From assembly GCA_023228985.1 (NCBI GenBank), contig JALOAC010000008.1, positions 20,200 to 84,199 on the forward strand: 64,000 nt of DNA, read 5' to 3'. The stretch's first letter is position 1, and each line of letters begins with the position of its first letter. Below, one piece after another: positions 9,133 to 17,947 of the stretch. The notes beneath the pieces were generated by a model. It did no database searches. It was not told the origin of the DNA and saw only the letters and a list, made by a program, of their open reading frames with translations. This stretch comes from Thiopseudomonas sp. GTDB taxonomy: Bacteria; Pseudomonadota; Gammaproteobacteria; Pseudomonadales; Pseudomonadaceae. A program made the position numbers and the translations under genes.

Positions 9133-10479
9133 ATGAGCCGAATTCAACAGCTTGGGCCAGAAACTTTGCCAGAGTTAGAGCAACAAGTGGAGCATATTCT
9201 TGCAGAAGCAAAGCGTCAGGGTGCTAGTGCCTGTGAGGTCGCCGTAAGTGCGCAACAGGGCCTAAGTGTAGGTGTGCGCGAACGTGAAGTTGAGTCGGTG
9301 GAGTTTACCCAAGATCAAGGGTTTTCCATTACTGTCTATGCCGGCCAGCGCAAAGGTTCTGCCAGCACCACTATCGCTGGTATTGAGGCTATTCGTGAAA
9401 CTGTAGCGGCAGCCTTGGCCATTGCCAAACATACCTCAGAAGATGAGAGTGCTGGTTTAGCCAGTGCTGAATTAATGGCCAAAGAATTGCCTGAGCTGGA
9501 TATCTGGTATCCATGGGATATATCACCAGAGCAAGCCATAGAGCTAGCGCTTGAGTGTGAGGCTGCAGCCTTTGCCGCTGATACGCGTATCAGCAAAGCC
9601 GATGGCACCAGCCTAAATACGGATAATGGCTGTACAGTGTATGGCAATAGCCATGGCTTTATAGGTGGTTACGCCGGTACGCGGCACAGTCTTAGCTGCG
9701 TGATGATTGCAGGTCAGTACGACAAAATGCAGCGCAACTATTGGTATGACTATGCGCGCAGTGCAAACAACTTGGCCAGCGTGCAAAGTATTGGTGAGCG
9801 TGCTGCTCAGCGCACAGTGAGCCGTTTGGGTGCGCGCTCGGTGCCTACCTGTGAGGTGCCGGTGGTTTTCTCTGCCGAAGTGGCTGGTGGTTTTTTAGGT
9901 CATTTATTGGCAGCCATTGCCGGTGGTAGCCTGTATCGCAAAACCACTTTTTTAGTGGATGCTTTAGGTGAGCAACTGTTCCCCGACTGGTTTACCTTGG
10001 ATGAACGCCCACTGCTTAAAGGCGGTTTGGACAGCAGTGCGTTTGATGGTGATGGACTGGCGACCTATGCCAAGCCTTTTGTCGAGCATGGCCGTTTGGT
10101 GAGTTACATGTTGAGTACCTATTCAGGACGCAAGCTGGGCATGCCCAGTACTGCTAATGCCGGCGGCGCGCGTAACCTCTTCGTCACCCATAGCGAACAT
10201 GACCAAGCTGCGCTATTAAAACAAATGGGGCGCGGCTTGTTGGTGACTGAGCTGATGGGGCAGGGTTTAAATTTGGTTACGGGTGATTATTCCCGGGGTG
10301 CCGGTGGCTACTGGGTAGAGAGCGGCGAAATACAGTATCCCGTGCAGGAAGTAACTATTGCAGGAAACCTGCGTGATCTGTACCGCAATATACAGGCGAT
10401 AGGTAATGACCTTGACATGCGTAGCAGCATTCGTAGCGGTTCAATACTGCTTGAAAAAATGACTGTAGCAGGGCAGTGA
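9133..10479 (+). CDS. pmbA: Metalloprotease PmbA (TldE)
   Basis: PmbA is the TldE subunit of the TldD/TldE heterodimeric protease, which acts on unfolded peptides, on microcin-type precursors and on CcdA (family knowledge). The 448-residue length is normal. Typical segments are the SVGVREREVESVEFTQDQGFSI type strand near residue 40, the conserved DGTSLNTDNGCTVYGNSHGF region around residue 165 and a glycine-rich C-terminal part with SRGAGGYWVESGEI. The catalytic metal site belongs to TldD, not to this subunit. Start: the ATG at 9133 follows GGGAG. It converges with the DUF3426 gene, with only 4 bp between the stops. TldD is not encoded in the window. Confidence 0.95.
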   Translation: MSRIQQLGPETLPELEQQVEHILAEAKRQGASACEVAVSAQQGLSVGVREREVESVEFTQDQGFSITVYAGQRKGSASTTIAGIEAIRETVAAALAIAKHTSEDESAGLASAELMAKELPELDIWYPWDISPEQAIELALECEAAAFAADTRISKADGTSLNTDNGCTVYGNSHGFIGGYAGTRHSLSCVMIAGQYDKMQRNYWYDYARSANNLASVQSIGERAAQRTVSRLGARSVPTCEVPVVFSAEVAGGFLGHLLAAIAGGSLYRKTTFLVDALGEQLFPDWFTLDERPLLKGGLDSSAFDGDGLATYAKPFVEHGRLVSYMLSTYSGRKLGMPSTANAGGARNLFVTHSEHDQAALLKQMGRGLLVTELMGQGLNLVTGDYSRGAGGYWVESGEIQYPVQEVTIAGNLRDLYRNIQAIGNDLDMRSSIRSGSILLEKMTVAGQ

Positions 10480-10483
10480 GTTG

Positions 10484-11626
10484 TTATTCGGGTGAAAGGA
10501 ACTCAAGACTGTAGTGTTCTGCCAGTTTGGTTGGGATCAGCACTTCAAAAGAAATACGAATAGGAATCTGTGCTGGCATTTGTTGGCTGCCAGCCAGTTC
10601 ACCGCCTAGGTATTCAGCTGGACTGAACGAGCGACTTGCCAAAGTGGTTTTTTCGCCATCTAAAAAATTAAGTTTAATGAGTGGATAAGCTTGCACGTAT
10701 GACGCGCGGTTATAGATTACGGCGTCAATCAGTAACGCATCCTTAAACTCGGGATGTTTACGCACCATCAGGTTACTGCTTTTTATAAGATCGACATTGA
10801 CTCGGCTTGGCATTGAGCAGCCAATAACAGGGCAGAGGCGCTGTATCCACACTCGGCTGTTTTCGTTGCGCGCTAAGTCATCAAAATTAAAGTAGATGTA
10901 TTGCGCGATAAAGGCGCAGAGGGTGAAAACTGTTAGTCCACCCCAAATAATGCGACCTTTCCATGGGTTTGGTTTTGGCTTCCAAGTCAGAGCTAAAGGT
11001 TCAACATCCAGTTCGGTGAATGCTTCGCGGATGCGCGGCTCTTTTCTTGAGCTTGGCAGCTTTGTGTTTTCGTTAGCTAGGTCGGTTTCTACGCTAGACT
11101 CTGCTGCTGCCTGCTGTGCAAAATCAGTAGCACACAAGGCTTCAGTTTCAGCTGTAAGGTCTGCGTCAGCGAGAGTAAATAACTCGCCAATTTCCGGCTC
11201 TACTCCTGCCTCTGCTAAGAGAGCTGCAGCCCAGGCTTCTTCATCATAGGGCGCATCGGTAACCTGAGTGGCCTGATAAAAATCAGCGGTGGGTTTGTCA
11301 GTAAATTTTTCTTCGTGCGTATCAGATGCAGTGGTTTGGCTGTCTTTGCCGAAAACCGAATCAGCTGTTGGCTGTTCTTGTTGAGCAAGACGCGCCAGCT
11401 CTTGTTCGAATTCTGGAGAGTCAATATTAATATCCAGATCGTCATGGATTAAAAAATCTTCTTTGACAGACTTTTCTTGCGCGCCCGCTTGCAGTCGCTC
11501 TACCGCATTAAATACTTGCCGACAGGAACCGCAGCGTACCATGCCGTGCGCCGCCTCTAGTTGAGCGGGCAGTAAGCGAAACTTGGTATCGCAATGCGAG
11601 CATTGGGTCGTAAGTGTGTTAGTCAT
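10484..11626 (-). CDS. DUF3426 membrane protein with N-terminal MJ0042-type zinc ribbon
   Basis: The product has 380 residues. Residues 1-45 form a zinc ribbon with two CxxC knuckles (CSHC and CGSC). A long acidic, probably disordered region runs to about residue 215. One transmembrane helix follows (GGLTVFTLCAFIAQYIYF), then a C-terminal DUF3426 beta domain that should lie in the periplasm. The function is unknown. In Pseudomonas the gene follows prmA and precedes dusB-fis. Here prmA is upstream in the expected place (30-bp gap), but the gene is followed by the convergent pmbA, so the dusB-fis part is not linked. The very acidic linker is a notable visible property. Confidence 0.88.
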   Translation of the reverse strand: MTNTLTTQCSHCDTKFRLLPAQLEAAHGMVRCGSCRQVFNAVERLQAGAQEKSVKEDFLIHDDLDINIDSPEFEQELARLAQQEQPTADSVFGKDSQTTASDTHEEKFTDKPTADFYQATQVTDAPYDEEAWAAALLAEAGVEPEIGELFTLADADLTAETEALCATDFAQQAAAESSVETDLANENTKLPSSRKEPRIREAFTELDVEPLALTWKPKPNPWKGRIIWGGLTVFTLCAFIAQYIYFNFDDLARNENSRVWIQRLCPVIGCSMPSRVNVDLIKSSNLMVRKHPEFKDALLIDAVIYNRASYVQAYPLIKLNFLDGEKTTLASRSFSPAEYLGGELAGSQQMPAQIPIRISFEVLIPTKLAEHYSLEFLSPE

Positions 11627-11656
11627 AAACGAAAATTGAGCCGAGCTTGGTTAAAG

Positions 11657-12553
11657 TCATGCACGATGTATTTTGCGCGTGCCAGCAATGCATACCCACT
11701 CGTCTTTAATTTGCGTGGGTTCTAAGTCAAAATCATTAGTATAAGCAGCGCGAACTTCCTCGGCCTGCTCCAGTAAAATGCCTGATAAAACAATCTGTCC
11801 ACCGGGGCGAGTATGCTGAGTCAGTTGCGCTGCTAACTGTACCAGAGGGCCAGCTAAAATATTTGCCAACACCACATCAAATTCAGTCTTTTCCGCCATG
11901 TTTTGCGCTAAATAGAGGCTAAAGCGTGATGCGTCAATGTTATTGCGCTGTGCATTATCCGCCGTGGCTTCTAAAGCTTGCGGATCGATATCGGTGCAAG
12001 TAGCGTGTTGTGCGCCCAGCAGTAAACTGGCAATGGCAAGGATTCCTGAGCCACAGCCAAAATCGAGCACCTTTACGCCTTCGCGCAGGTTTTTGTCTAG
12101 CCATGCAAGGCACAGAGCTGTGGTTTGATGGGTACCCGTGCCGAAGGCCAAGCCTGGGTCGAGTAACAAGTTGACCGCTTCAGGCTCGGGTGCTGCGTGC
12201 CAGCTAGGCACTACCCACAAACGCTGACCAAAGCACATCGGCTGAAAGTTATCCATCCAGCTGCGTTCCCAGTCTTGCTCGGGTAACTGCTCAATTTGAT
12301 ACTGCAGTGCGTCTTTTGCGCAACGCTCTGCCAGTTGTTGCTCTAACGAGGCTTGGCTATGCTCTTGCTGATCAAACAAGGCCAGTAAGTGGGTCTTGCT
12401 CCACAGAGGCGTGGTACCCAGATCAGGTTCATAAATAGGCTGATCCTCGCCGTCAATATAGGTCACTGAAACAGCGCCCAAGGCTAATAATGTATCTTCC
12501 CAATATGTAGCTTGCTCTGGAGTAATAGCAAGACGAACCTGCAGCCATGACAT
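11657..12553 (-). CDS. prmA: Ribosomal protein L11 methyltransferase
   Basis: PrmA trimethylates L11 on several Lys and N-terminal amino groups using S-adenosylmethionine. The 298-residue length is standard. An N-terminal substrate-recognition domain (about 1-55, MSWLQVRLAITPEQATYWED) precedes a Rossmann methyltransferase domain. That domain has GLAFGTGTHQTTALCL, motif I DFGCGSGILAIA, CTDIDPQA and the LANILAGPL catalytic-loop motif. The ATG at 12553 is the only plausible start. The gene lies between the PlsC-like gene upstream and the DUF3426 gene downstream on the same strand, so they may share a transcript. Confidence 0.97.
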   Translation of the reverse strand: MSWLQVRLAITPEQATYWEDTLLALGAVSVTYIDGEDQPIYEPDLGTTPLWSKTHLLALFDQQEHSQASLEQQLAERCAKDALQYQIEQLPEQDWERSWMDNFQPMCFGQRLWVVPSWHAAPEPEAVNLLLDPGLAFGTGTHQTTALCLAWLDKNLREGVKVLDFGCGSGILAIASLLLGAQHATCTDIDPQALEATADNAQRNNIDASRFSLYLAQNMAEKTEFDVVLANILAGPLVQLAAQLTQHTRPGGQIVLSGILLEQAEEVRAAYTNDFDLEPTQIKDEWVCIAGTRKIHRA

Positions 12554-12598
12554 AGTAAAACCTTAAGTGAGAATTTAATTTAAAGAGAGGGTAGTTAT

Positions 12599-13753
12599 TC
12601 AGTGCGCCTGACTGCGGTATTGATTTTGCAGTGGATTAGCATACTGCATAATCAAAAACGGCTGTTGCTCGGCAGGGCAGTCAGCGAGTTTTTTCTGCCA
12701 AACACTTTGCGCCTGAGCCACTTCTTTTTCAGTAAACAGTTCGCGCGCCGCAGGAACGAGCAAAGTCTGATCGCGCTCAGCCCAGGTGTGCCAAGCTAGG
12801 TAGTTGATTGGAAACAGGCGGTAGTCCCGCCAAACGATCTGGTCAATCTGCTGTGCAAGTTCTCGAGCATCAGTAAAGCCATTAGCAATAGTCTCAGAGA
12901 AATGCACGTGTACGCGGCCTTTATAGCCCGTAATACCTAACACAATGCTGGTGTCATCTTCACCAGCTTGCTTGGTATATTTGCCCGTGGTGGCTTTGAT
13001 GTAAAGCTCTCTGGCTTTGGCGAGATCACAGGGGTCATATTCATAGCTAATGACCACAGGAGTGAGGCTTAGTTGGCTAATGGCCTGATTAAACTCCAAC
13101 TCGCGCTGTGACATATGCAGCATTTTTAAGATGGCGCTGTCGGTACGGTCATTCCCATCTTTAGCGCGACCTTCTGCTTGAGCGATCCAGATTGACTGCT
13201 GTTCTTGCAAAATTGAATGGTTGATATAGCTGGAAAGCTGCATAAAAGCGTCGATTTTTTCGCGGCGTCCAGTAACCGAGCGCTGCACGATAAAGCTCTT
13301 ATTAAGACGCATCAAGTCACTGACAAAAGGGCGCTGCAATAGGTTATCGCCAATGGCTAAACGTGGCGTGTTTATCTGGCTTTGAAACAATGCGTAGTTT
13401 ACATAGGCCGGATCCATCACAATGTCACGGTGATTGCTGAGGAACAGGTGGGGTTGATTGCCGGTTAGGTGCTCAATCCCTGAAAAGCTGATGCCGTCTG
13501 TGGCGCGCTTAACCGAGTTTTCAACATAAGGGGCAATGCGTGCTTGTAAATCTGCCACAGAGTTAATATCGGCCAGCTCTTTGCGTAAAGAGTAGCTAAT
13601 TAAAGGGCGTACCAGCCAGCAGAAATGCTTGGCTAATCTTGGGAAACGGTATTTTGCAATGGTGTTGAGAAACTCAGGATTAACCGCCAAGCGTTGCAAT
13701 ACCTCAGCAACTTCATGGTCATGGTAGGGGCGAATGCTGTCAAATTGACCCAT
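12599..13753 (-). CDS. 1-acyl-sn-glycerol-3-phosphate acyltransferase-like (PlsC family) protein
   Basis: This 384-residue protein has the PlsC/GPAT acyltransferase core. The catalytic HxxxxD motif is in LSNHRDIVMDP near residue 125, FIVQRSV supplies the block II Arg, and an EGR-type substrate motif occurs in AQAEGRAKDG. Transfer of an acyl group to a glycerolipid or related acceptor at the inner membrane is likely. The protein is longer than PlsC (about 245) and has N- and C-terminal extensions. The paralogue and exact acceptor cannot be assigned; an accessory lysophosphatidate or ornithine-lipid type role are both possible. It reads in the same direction as prmA, 45 bp upstream of it. Confidence 0.8.
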   Translation of the reverse strand: MGQFDSIRPYHDHEVAEVLQRLAVNPEFLNTIAKYRFPRLAKHFCWLVRPLISYSLRKELADINSVADLQARIAPYVENSVKRATDGISFSGIEHLTGNQPHLFLSNHRDIVMDPAYVNYALFQSQINTPRLAIGDNLLQRPFVSDLMRLNKSFIVQRSVTGRREKIDAFMQLSSYINHSILQEQQSIWIAQAEGRAKDGNDRTDSAILKMLHMSQRELEFNQAISQLSLTPVVISYEYDPCDLAKARELYIKATTGKYTKQAGEDDTSIVLGITGYKGRVHVHFSETIANGFTDARELAQQIDQIVWRDYRLFPINYLAWHTWAERDQTLLVPAARELFTEKEVAQAQSVWQKKLADCPAEQQPFLIMQYANPLQNQYRSQAH

Positions 13754-13836
13754 GGATATGTTTTCACCAAGAATTGATAATGGAATAAAATGTTATTATA
13801 CGCTTAAAGCAATTTTAGGTGCAGAGGAACTCATGC

Positions 13837-14112
13837 ATGCAGCGAATATACGAACCTGAAGATCTACTACAAGCCAATCTGCTTATCAATATGCTTGCTA
13901 ATGAAGGGATTCAAGCGCACTTGCAGGGTGCTGATTTAGTGGGCGGCATGGGTGAGCTTCCGGCTTTAGGCTTGCTGGCGATTTGGACTCAGGATGAGGA
14001 TGTGCAGAAGGCTGTAGACTTGATTCAGGGCTATGAGCAAGCACAGCCCTGTGCTGAGGAGTTTGCCGAGGCGACGGGCGAGCATAAAACGCTGGGCACG
14101 CTCTGGTGCTAA
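13837..14112 (+). CDS. DUF2007 small protein
   Basis: The ATG at 13837 has an AGAGGAAC ribosome-binding site 6-13 bp upstream, so I prefer it to the GTG at 13819. The product has 91 residues. It begins MQRIYEPEDLLQANLL and contains the central EGIQAHLQGADLVGGMGELPA stretch typical of DUF2007, a small ferredoxin-like domain labelled putative signal transducer. The hydrophilic tail is not conserved in type. No function is established. It is divergent from the acyltransferase gene (83-bp gap) and convergent with dsbB. Confidence 0.82.
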   Translation: MQRIYEPEDLLQANLLINMLANEGIQAHLQGADLVGGMGELPALGLLAIWTQDEDVQKAVDLIQGYEQAQPCAEEFAEATGEHKTLGTLWC

Positions 14113-14118
14113 GGTGTT

Positions 14119-14634
14119 TTATCTAAACATAGATTTGCGCGTAAAACGTTTCAACAACAACATTAGGCTCCAGAGCAGCATCATAATAAAGCCCAGCATA
14201 CTGAGTTCAGCAATACTGAAGCCAAAGAATGTCCAGGTTACTTCGGCGCAATCAGAGCTGCCGTGCAGCATCTTGGCTATTACTTCCTGTAGCGGAAAGG
14301 CTTCCAGCATAAACTCTAAGGAAGGCAGGCAAGCCGGTAACTGATCCTTGGGCAGCTGTTGCAGCCAAATTTGGCGACCTGCTGCTGCTATTCCGCTACC
14401 GGCAATCAGGACTAACAAAAACGCATACACCTTGCGGCCGATCGCAGCCGGGTTATGCAGCGCGGCGAGCAGACTGATCACGCCAAAGGCGATGACGATA
14501 ACGCGTTGTACATAACACAAAGGGCAGGGCTCAAGCCCCATAAAATACTGCAAATAAAACGCAACCCCCATCAACAGCAAACAGCCCAAAAAGCCAAGAC
14601 CGAACAGTGTGCGGGACTGAGAGAACAACTGCAT
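14119..14634 (-). CDS. dsbB: Disulfide bond formation protein B
   Basis: DsbB is an inner-membrane quinone reductase that reoxidises DsbA. I start at the ATG at 14634, which has GGAG 6 bp upstream; the TTG at 14646 is a weaker choice. The roughly 171-residue product has four predicted membrane helices. The first periplasmic Cys pair is PCPLC after FMGLE, and the second pair is in a periplasmic loop (PACLPSLE and SSDCAEV). The Arg in YVQRV, near the quinone site, is present. The gene lies downstream of hemY, as dsbH does in P. aeruginosa, so this is probably that paralogue. A separate dsbA is not in view. Confidence 0.93.
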   Translation of the reverse strand: MQLFSQSRTLFGLGFLGCLLLMGVAFYLQYFMGLEPCPLCYVQRVIVIAFGVISLLAALHNPAAIGRKVYAFLLVLIAGSGIAAAGRQIWLQQLPKDQLPACLPSLEFMLEAFPLQEVIAKMLHGSSDCAEVTWTFFGFSIAELSMLGFIMMLLWSLMLLLKRFTRKSMFR

Positions 14635-14676
14635 ATGTAACTCCAAGAGTTATTGCTATTTAGGGTTTTAGTTTGC

Positions 14677-15879
14677 TCAGTCACTCTTGGTGCTGGCGCG
14701 TCTGTCTTGCATATTAATGCTGGCAGTGAGCAGTTGAATACTACGCTTGTGATCGCCCATTTGATTCAGCAAGCGCGCAAGCTCGGCATAGACCTTAGGT
14801 TGCGGACGCTTTTGCAGACTGGCTTGCAAATAGTCGCGCGCCTTACCCCAAAGCTCGGCTTGCAGGCAGAGCTTACCTAGCGCATACAGAGCGATAGGAT
14901 CCTCAGGTGCTTGCTCTAGCCAGCGCTCGGCTGACTGCACCGCCAAACTAGCCTTTGCATGCGGGATTTGTGCGTAGGCTTGCAGTAATTGCACATCAAA
15001 CTGCTGATTTAACTGGTGGCGCAGTAGCTGTTCAGCTTGCTCGACTTGCTTAAAGATAATGTGCTGTGAGCAAAAAGCCATAAGTAACGTAGGGTTTTTG
15101 TGCAACGCTTTGGGCATGGCATTCCAAATATCATTAACCTGCTCAAGCGTTTCAGCTGGCTGACTGATGCGTCCTTGCCAAGCCTGCTGCTCCAACACAT
15201 CCAGTTGTTGCGCTTCGACCCGTTTGGTTTTGCGCAATGCAGGAATTATTTTTAACAGCTGTCCCCAGTCTTGCTGTTGCTGGGCAAGCTGGCTGATGCG
15301 CAGTAATAACTCTGGATGCTGTGCATATTTTTTATATGACGTCAGCAAGCTGTCTTGTGCTTTGCTGAGTTCTCCGCGTGCCGTGTAAATGTCGGCTTGG
15401 CACAGGGCAATGGCAGGGCTTTGCTTGGGCTCTTTGGCTTGTGCTTGAAGTAACAACTTATCGGCGGTGTCGGCTTGATTAAGGTGTTGTGCTGAACGTG
15501 CTGCGGCTAATAAATAAGGCGTTGGCTGTGGACTGACTTTGCCGGCATAACTTAATTGCTGCAGCGCATCTTGCCAGTTGCCTTGGGCGTAATGCAGCAT
15601 GCCTTTATCAATGGCTGTCTGTAAACGCTTTTGCTTATTGGTGCTGGACCAAGGGTTGACCCAGCCCGCTGAAGTTAGCAGTGCGCTGAGTATGAGTCGT
15701 ATGACATAGAGAGCGACAAAGAGAATGACAAGGCAGAGTAAGAACACCCAGAGGGTGGCTTCAAAGCGGATATTTTTCCAGCTAATCAGCACATAGCCTT
15801 GGTGTTCCACGACCAGTGTGCCTAAACCCACTGTCGCCAGCATGACAACGACTAGAAGTAAGAAAGTGCGCTTTTTCAT
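14677..15879 (-). CDS. hemY: HemY-like TPR membrane protein of heme biosynthesis
   Basis: The 400-residue product has two N-terminal membrane helices (about residues 5-22 and 40-65), then a long TPR-type helical domain rich in Ala, Leu and Gln that should be periplasmic or membrane-associated. This is the proteobacterial HemY of hemCDXY operons, not protoporphyrinogen oxidase; its biochemical role is unsettled. The start overlaps the hemX stop by 4 bp (ATGA), showing translational coupling. It is the last gene of the heme operon, and dsbB follows after a 42-bp gap. Confidence 0.93.
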   Translation of the reverse strand: MKKRTFLLLVVVMLATVGLGTLVVEHQGYVLISWKNIRFEATLWVFLLCLVILFVALYVIRLILSALLTSAGWVNPWSSTNKQKRLQTAIDKGMLHYAQGNWQDALQQLSYAGKVSPQPTPYLLAAARSAQHLNQADTADKLLLQAQAKEPKQSPAIALCQADIYTARGELSKAQDSLLTSYKKYAQHPELLLRISQLAQQQQDWGQLLKIIPALRKTKRVEAQQLDVLEQQAWQGRISQPAETLEQVNDIWNAMPKALHKNPTLLMAFCSQHIIFKQVEQAEQLLRHQLNQQFDVQLLQAYAQIPHAKASLAVQSAERWLEQAPEDPIALYALGKLCLQAELWGKARDYLQASLQKRPQPKVYAELARLLNQMGDHKRSIQLLTASINMQDRRASTKSD

Positions 15880-17162
15880 TGCTGTACCTCACCGCGGGTA
15901 CGGTATTCCAATGTTCTATCTTGGATGTAAGCCTGTAGTGCCAGCAAGGCAGGTTTGATGTCTGGCATGCTTTGGCTAACCGGTTGGCCAACTAACTCGT
16001 TTAGCAGAGCGGTTAGCGCCTGTGCGGTTTGGTTGTCGCTGGAGAAGTAATACTTCAATAAATCCAACCCTTGTTGAATCGCCTGATCATAGGTTTGTTG
16101 TTGGCCGTTTAGTGCGCCCCATTGTGCTTGCTCAATGGCTAAGCTGATGGCTAGACGGATATGAGTGATTTCTTGGCTGGACAGCAGCGGTTGAATGTCA
16201 TCAGGGCTGTTAAAGTCCAAACGCACATAGCTGGATAGTTGGTCCAACCACTGACGCCAAAAGGCACTGTCTGTAACCGTTTCCAGAGTATTTTCTGCTA
16301 GGTCGAAGCCCGGCATGAGCTGATCAAGTTGGTTGACTTGTCGTTGTAGCGCGCCTAGGCGCATAAACAAACCGGCGCGGTCTAGTTTTGGCATGGCTTT
16401 AATATCAGCTAACGCTTGGGCGATGGCGTCGCGTGCAGGGTAAGCGGCGATATCGTCTTGCTCAAAGAGGATTTGGTCAGCGCCTTCTACTAGATGCAGA
16501 GCGCTGTTGAGATCCTGCATAGCACTGAGGCGTAAAATCGCCATGCGCAGTAAATGCTCGGCTTCGGCCAGACGCCAGTCTTGACGGGTATTACCGAAAG
16601 CGGATTCGAAGCGTGTGGTAAAGGCTTGGTGTGCAGACTGCATTTGTTTCAGTGCGCGCTGTTGCGTAGCAAAGTTGTCGCTGCTAGGAAGCTCGGCAAG
16701 CTGTAGCCTGAACTGGTCAATCTTTTTGGTTTGGTTGTCGAGCTGTTCTTGTAGTTGGGTTAACTGAGCTGCTTGTTCTTCATTATTGACTGTTTGTACT
16801 GCTGTGGTTTCGCTTTTGCCAGCGCTTGGCTGGGTGTAATGCCAGGCTGAAAAAGCCAAGCTGGCCGCAGCGATGAGTAAGGCAAACACAGCCACACCGT
16901 TGCCGGATTTTTTCTCTGTTTGAGTGGTAGGCTTGGTTGCCGCAGGCTCTGGTTTTTTAGTGTCCGCGTCGGTTTTATTCGTTTGCTTGTCTGCGCTGTT
17001 TTGCGGCTCTGCAGTAGTGTTTTTTTCTTGTGCTACAGGCTGCGTGGGTTCGCTGGCTGGCTTGGTATCTTCTGCAACGGGGTCTGCACTGGGCTCAGTA
17101 ACCTCTGGTGTGGCGGTTACTTGCTCTTCGTCTTGAGCTTTGCTTTTGCTTTCTTTGGTCAT
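15876..17162 (-). CDS. hemX: HemX-like membrane protein (uroporphyrinogen-III C-methyltransferase annotation)
   Basis: This 428-residue protein is often labelled uroporphyrinogen-III methyltransferase, but it shows no such enzyme fold. Residues 1-90 are a low-complexity Thr/Glu/Lys/Ala/Pro region, certainly disordered. One membrane helix follows (GVAVFALLIAAASLAFSAW). Next come a coiled-coil (about 125-190) and a helical C-terminal domain with the RQDWRLAEAEHLLRMA segment that marks HemX. A scaffolding role with HemY at the inner membrane is a fair guess. The start lies 12 bp after hemD, and the stop overlaps the hemY start. Confidence 0.93.
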   Translation of the reverse strand: MTKESKSKAQDEEQVTATPEVTEPSADPVAEDTKPASEPTQPVAQEKNTTAEPQNSADKQTNKTDADTKKPEPAATKPTTQTEKKSGNGVAVFALLIAAASLAFSAWHYTQPSAGKSETTAVQTVNNEEQAAQLTQLQEQLDNQTKKIDQFRLQLAELPSSDNFATQQRALKQMQSAHQAFTTRFESAFGNTRQDWRLAEAEHLLRMAILRLSAMQDLNSALHLVEGADQILFEQDDIAAYPARDAIAQALADIKAMPKLDRAGLFMRLGALQRQVNQLDQLMPGFDLAENTLETVTDSAFWRQWLDQLSSYVRLDFNSPDDIQPLLSSQEITHIRLAISLAIEQAQWGALNGQQQTYDQAIQQGLDLLKYYFSSDNQTAQALTALLNELVGQPVSQSMPDIKPALLALQAYIQDRTLEYRTRGEVQQ

Positions 17163-17174
17163 GCTGAAGTCCTT

Positions 17175-17945
17175 CTATGACTGTAGTGGGCGGTGCTGTT
17201 GCAGTGCTTTAATTAAAGCATCATTGCTTGCACCCTGACAGTCAATCACATAGGTTGCGCCTAGGTCTCTAGCTGTTTGCGCCACTCTAGGGCTGGGGGT
17301 AAACAGCGGTAACCGAGCAAGTTTAGACCAGTTTATATCAGCAAGCTCAAGCAGATGTTTGAGACCTTGCTCACTACTAACAACTAGTCCGTTTAATTGG
17401 TTTTGTTGGATTGATTCTAGCAGTAAATTCGTTGGATATTCAGGTAAAAAACGTTCGTACAGGGGCAAAAAATCGACGGGCACGCCTTTATCGAGAATTT
17501 GCTGCGATAAAAAATCGCGCCCCACATCAGCGCGCATAATCAAAGCGCGTGGATTGGGTTGCTTAAGCGAGTCTTGGAATGCAGCAAGAGCTAATAACGC
17601 TTCGCTGTCATCGCCCTGTTCCGGCCAGCTTACAGGCAAGCCATATTCCTTGAGTATTTGCCCTGTGGCGGCGCCCACACTGAACCATTGCGGACGAGAG
17701 GGCGGTTGTGGCCAGTAGGTATCTAGTCGTTCCAGCGCGTAGCGCGCTGCAGGCTTGCTGACCACTACGATGCTGCTGTAGCGATCTAAATTAAGCATGA
17801 GAGAGCGCTGTGCTGGAGTTTCTTCCAGTGCGCGCATGTCCAACAACGGCAAGCCAAAACTAAAGACTCCCAGTTGCTGGAGTTGCGCCGCCAATAGTTG
17901 GTTATCGACGGCTGGGCGCGTAATTAATAAACGCCAAGTATTCAC
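17175..17945 (-). CDS. hemD: Uroporphyrinogen-III synthase
   Basis: HemD closes hydroxymethylbilane to uroporphyrinogen III, inverting ring D. The family is poorly conserved, but the 256-residue length, the opening WRLLITRPAVDNQLLAAQL, the FVSKPAARYAL-like strand here as VVVSKPAARYALERL, and VGAATGQILKEYG plus VVSSEQGLKHLLEL in the second lobe all fit. Its place directly after hemC (2-bp gap) settles the identity. It needs no cofactor and acts in the cytoplasm on the HemC product. Confidence 0.95.
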   Translation of the reverse strand: MNTWRLLITRPAVDNQLLAAQLQQLGVFSFGLPLLDMRALEETPAQRSLMLNLDRYSSIVVVSKPAARYALERLDTYWPQPPSRPQWFSVGAATGQILKEYGLPVSWPEQGDDSEALLALAAFQDSLKQPNPRALIMRADVGRDFLSQQILDKGVPVDFLPLYERFLPEYPTNLLLESIQQNQLNGLVVSSEQGLKHLLELADINWSKLARLPLFTPSPRVAQTARDLGATYVIDCQGASNDALIKALQQHRPLQS

Positions 17946-17947
17946 GG

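Noticed and set aside
16920..17136. Plus-strand open frames opposite the hemX N-terminus
   Set aside because: They are shadows of the low-complexity Thr/Glu/Lys/Ala coding region of hemX and have no ribosome-binding site.
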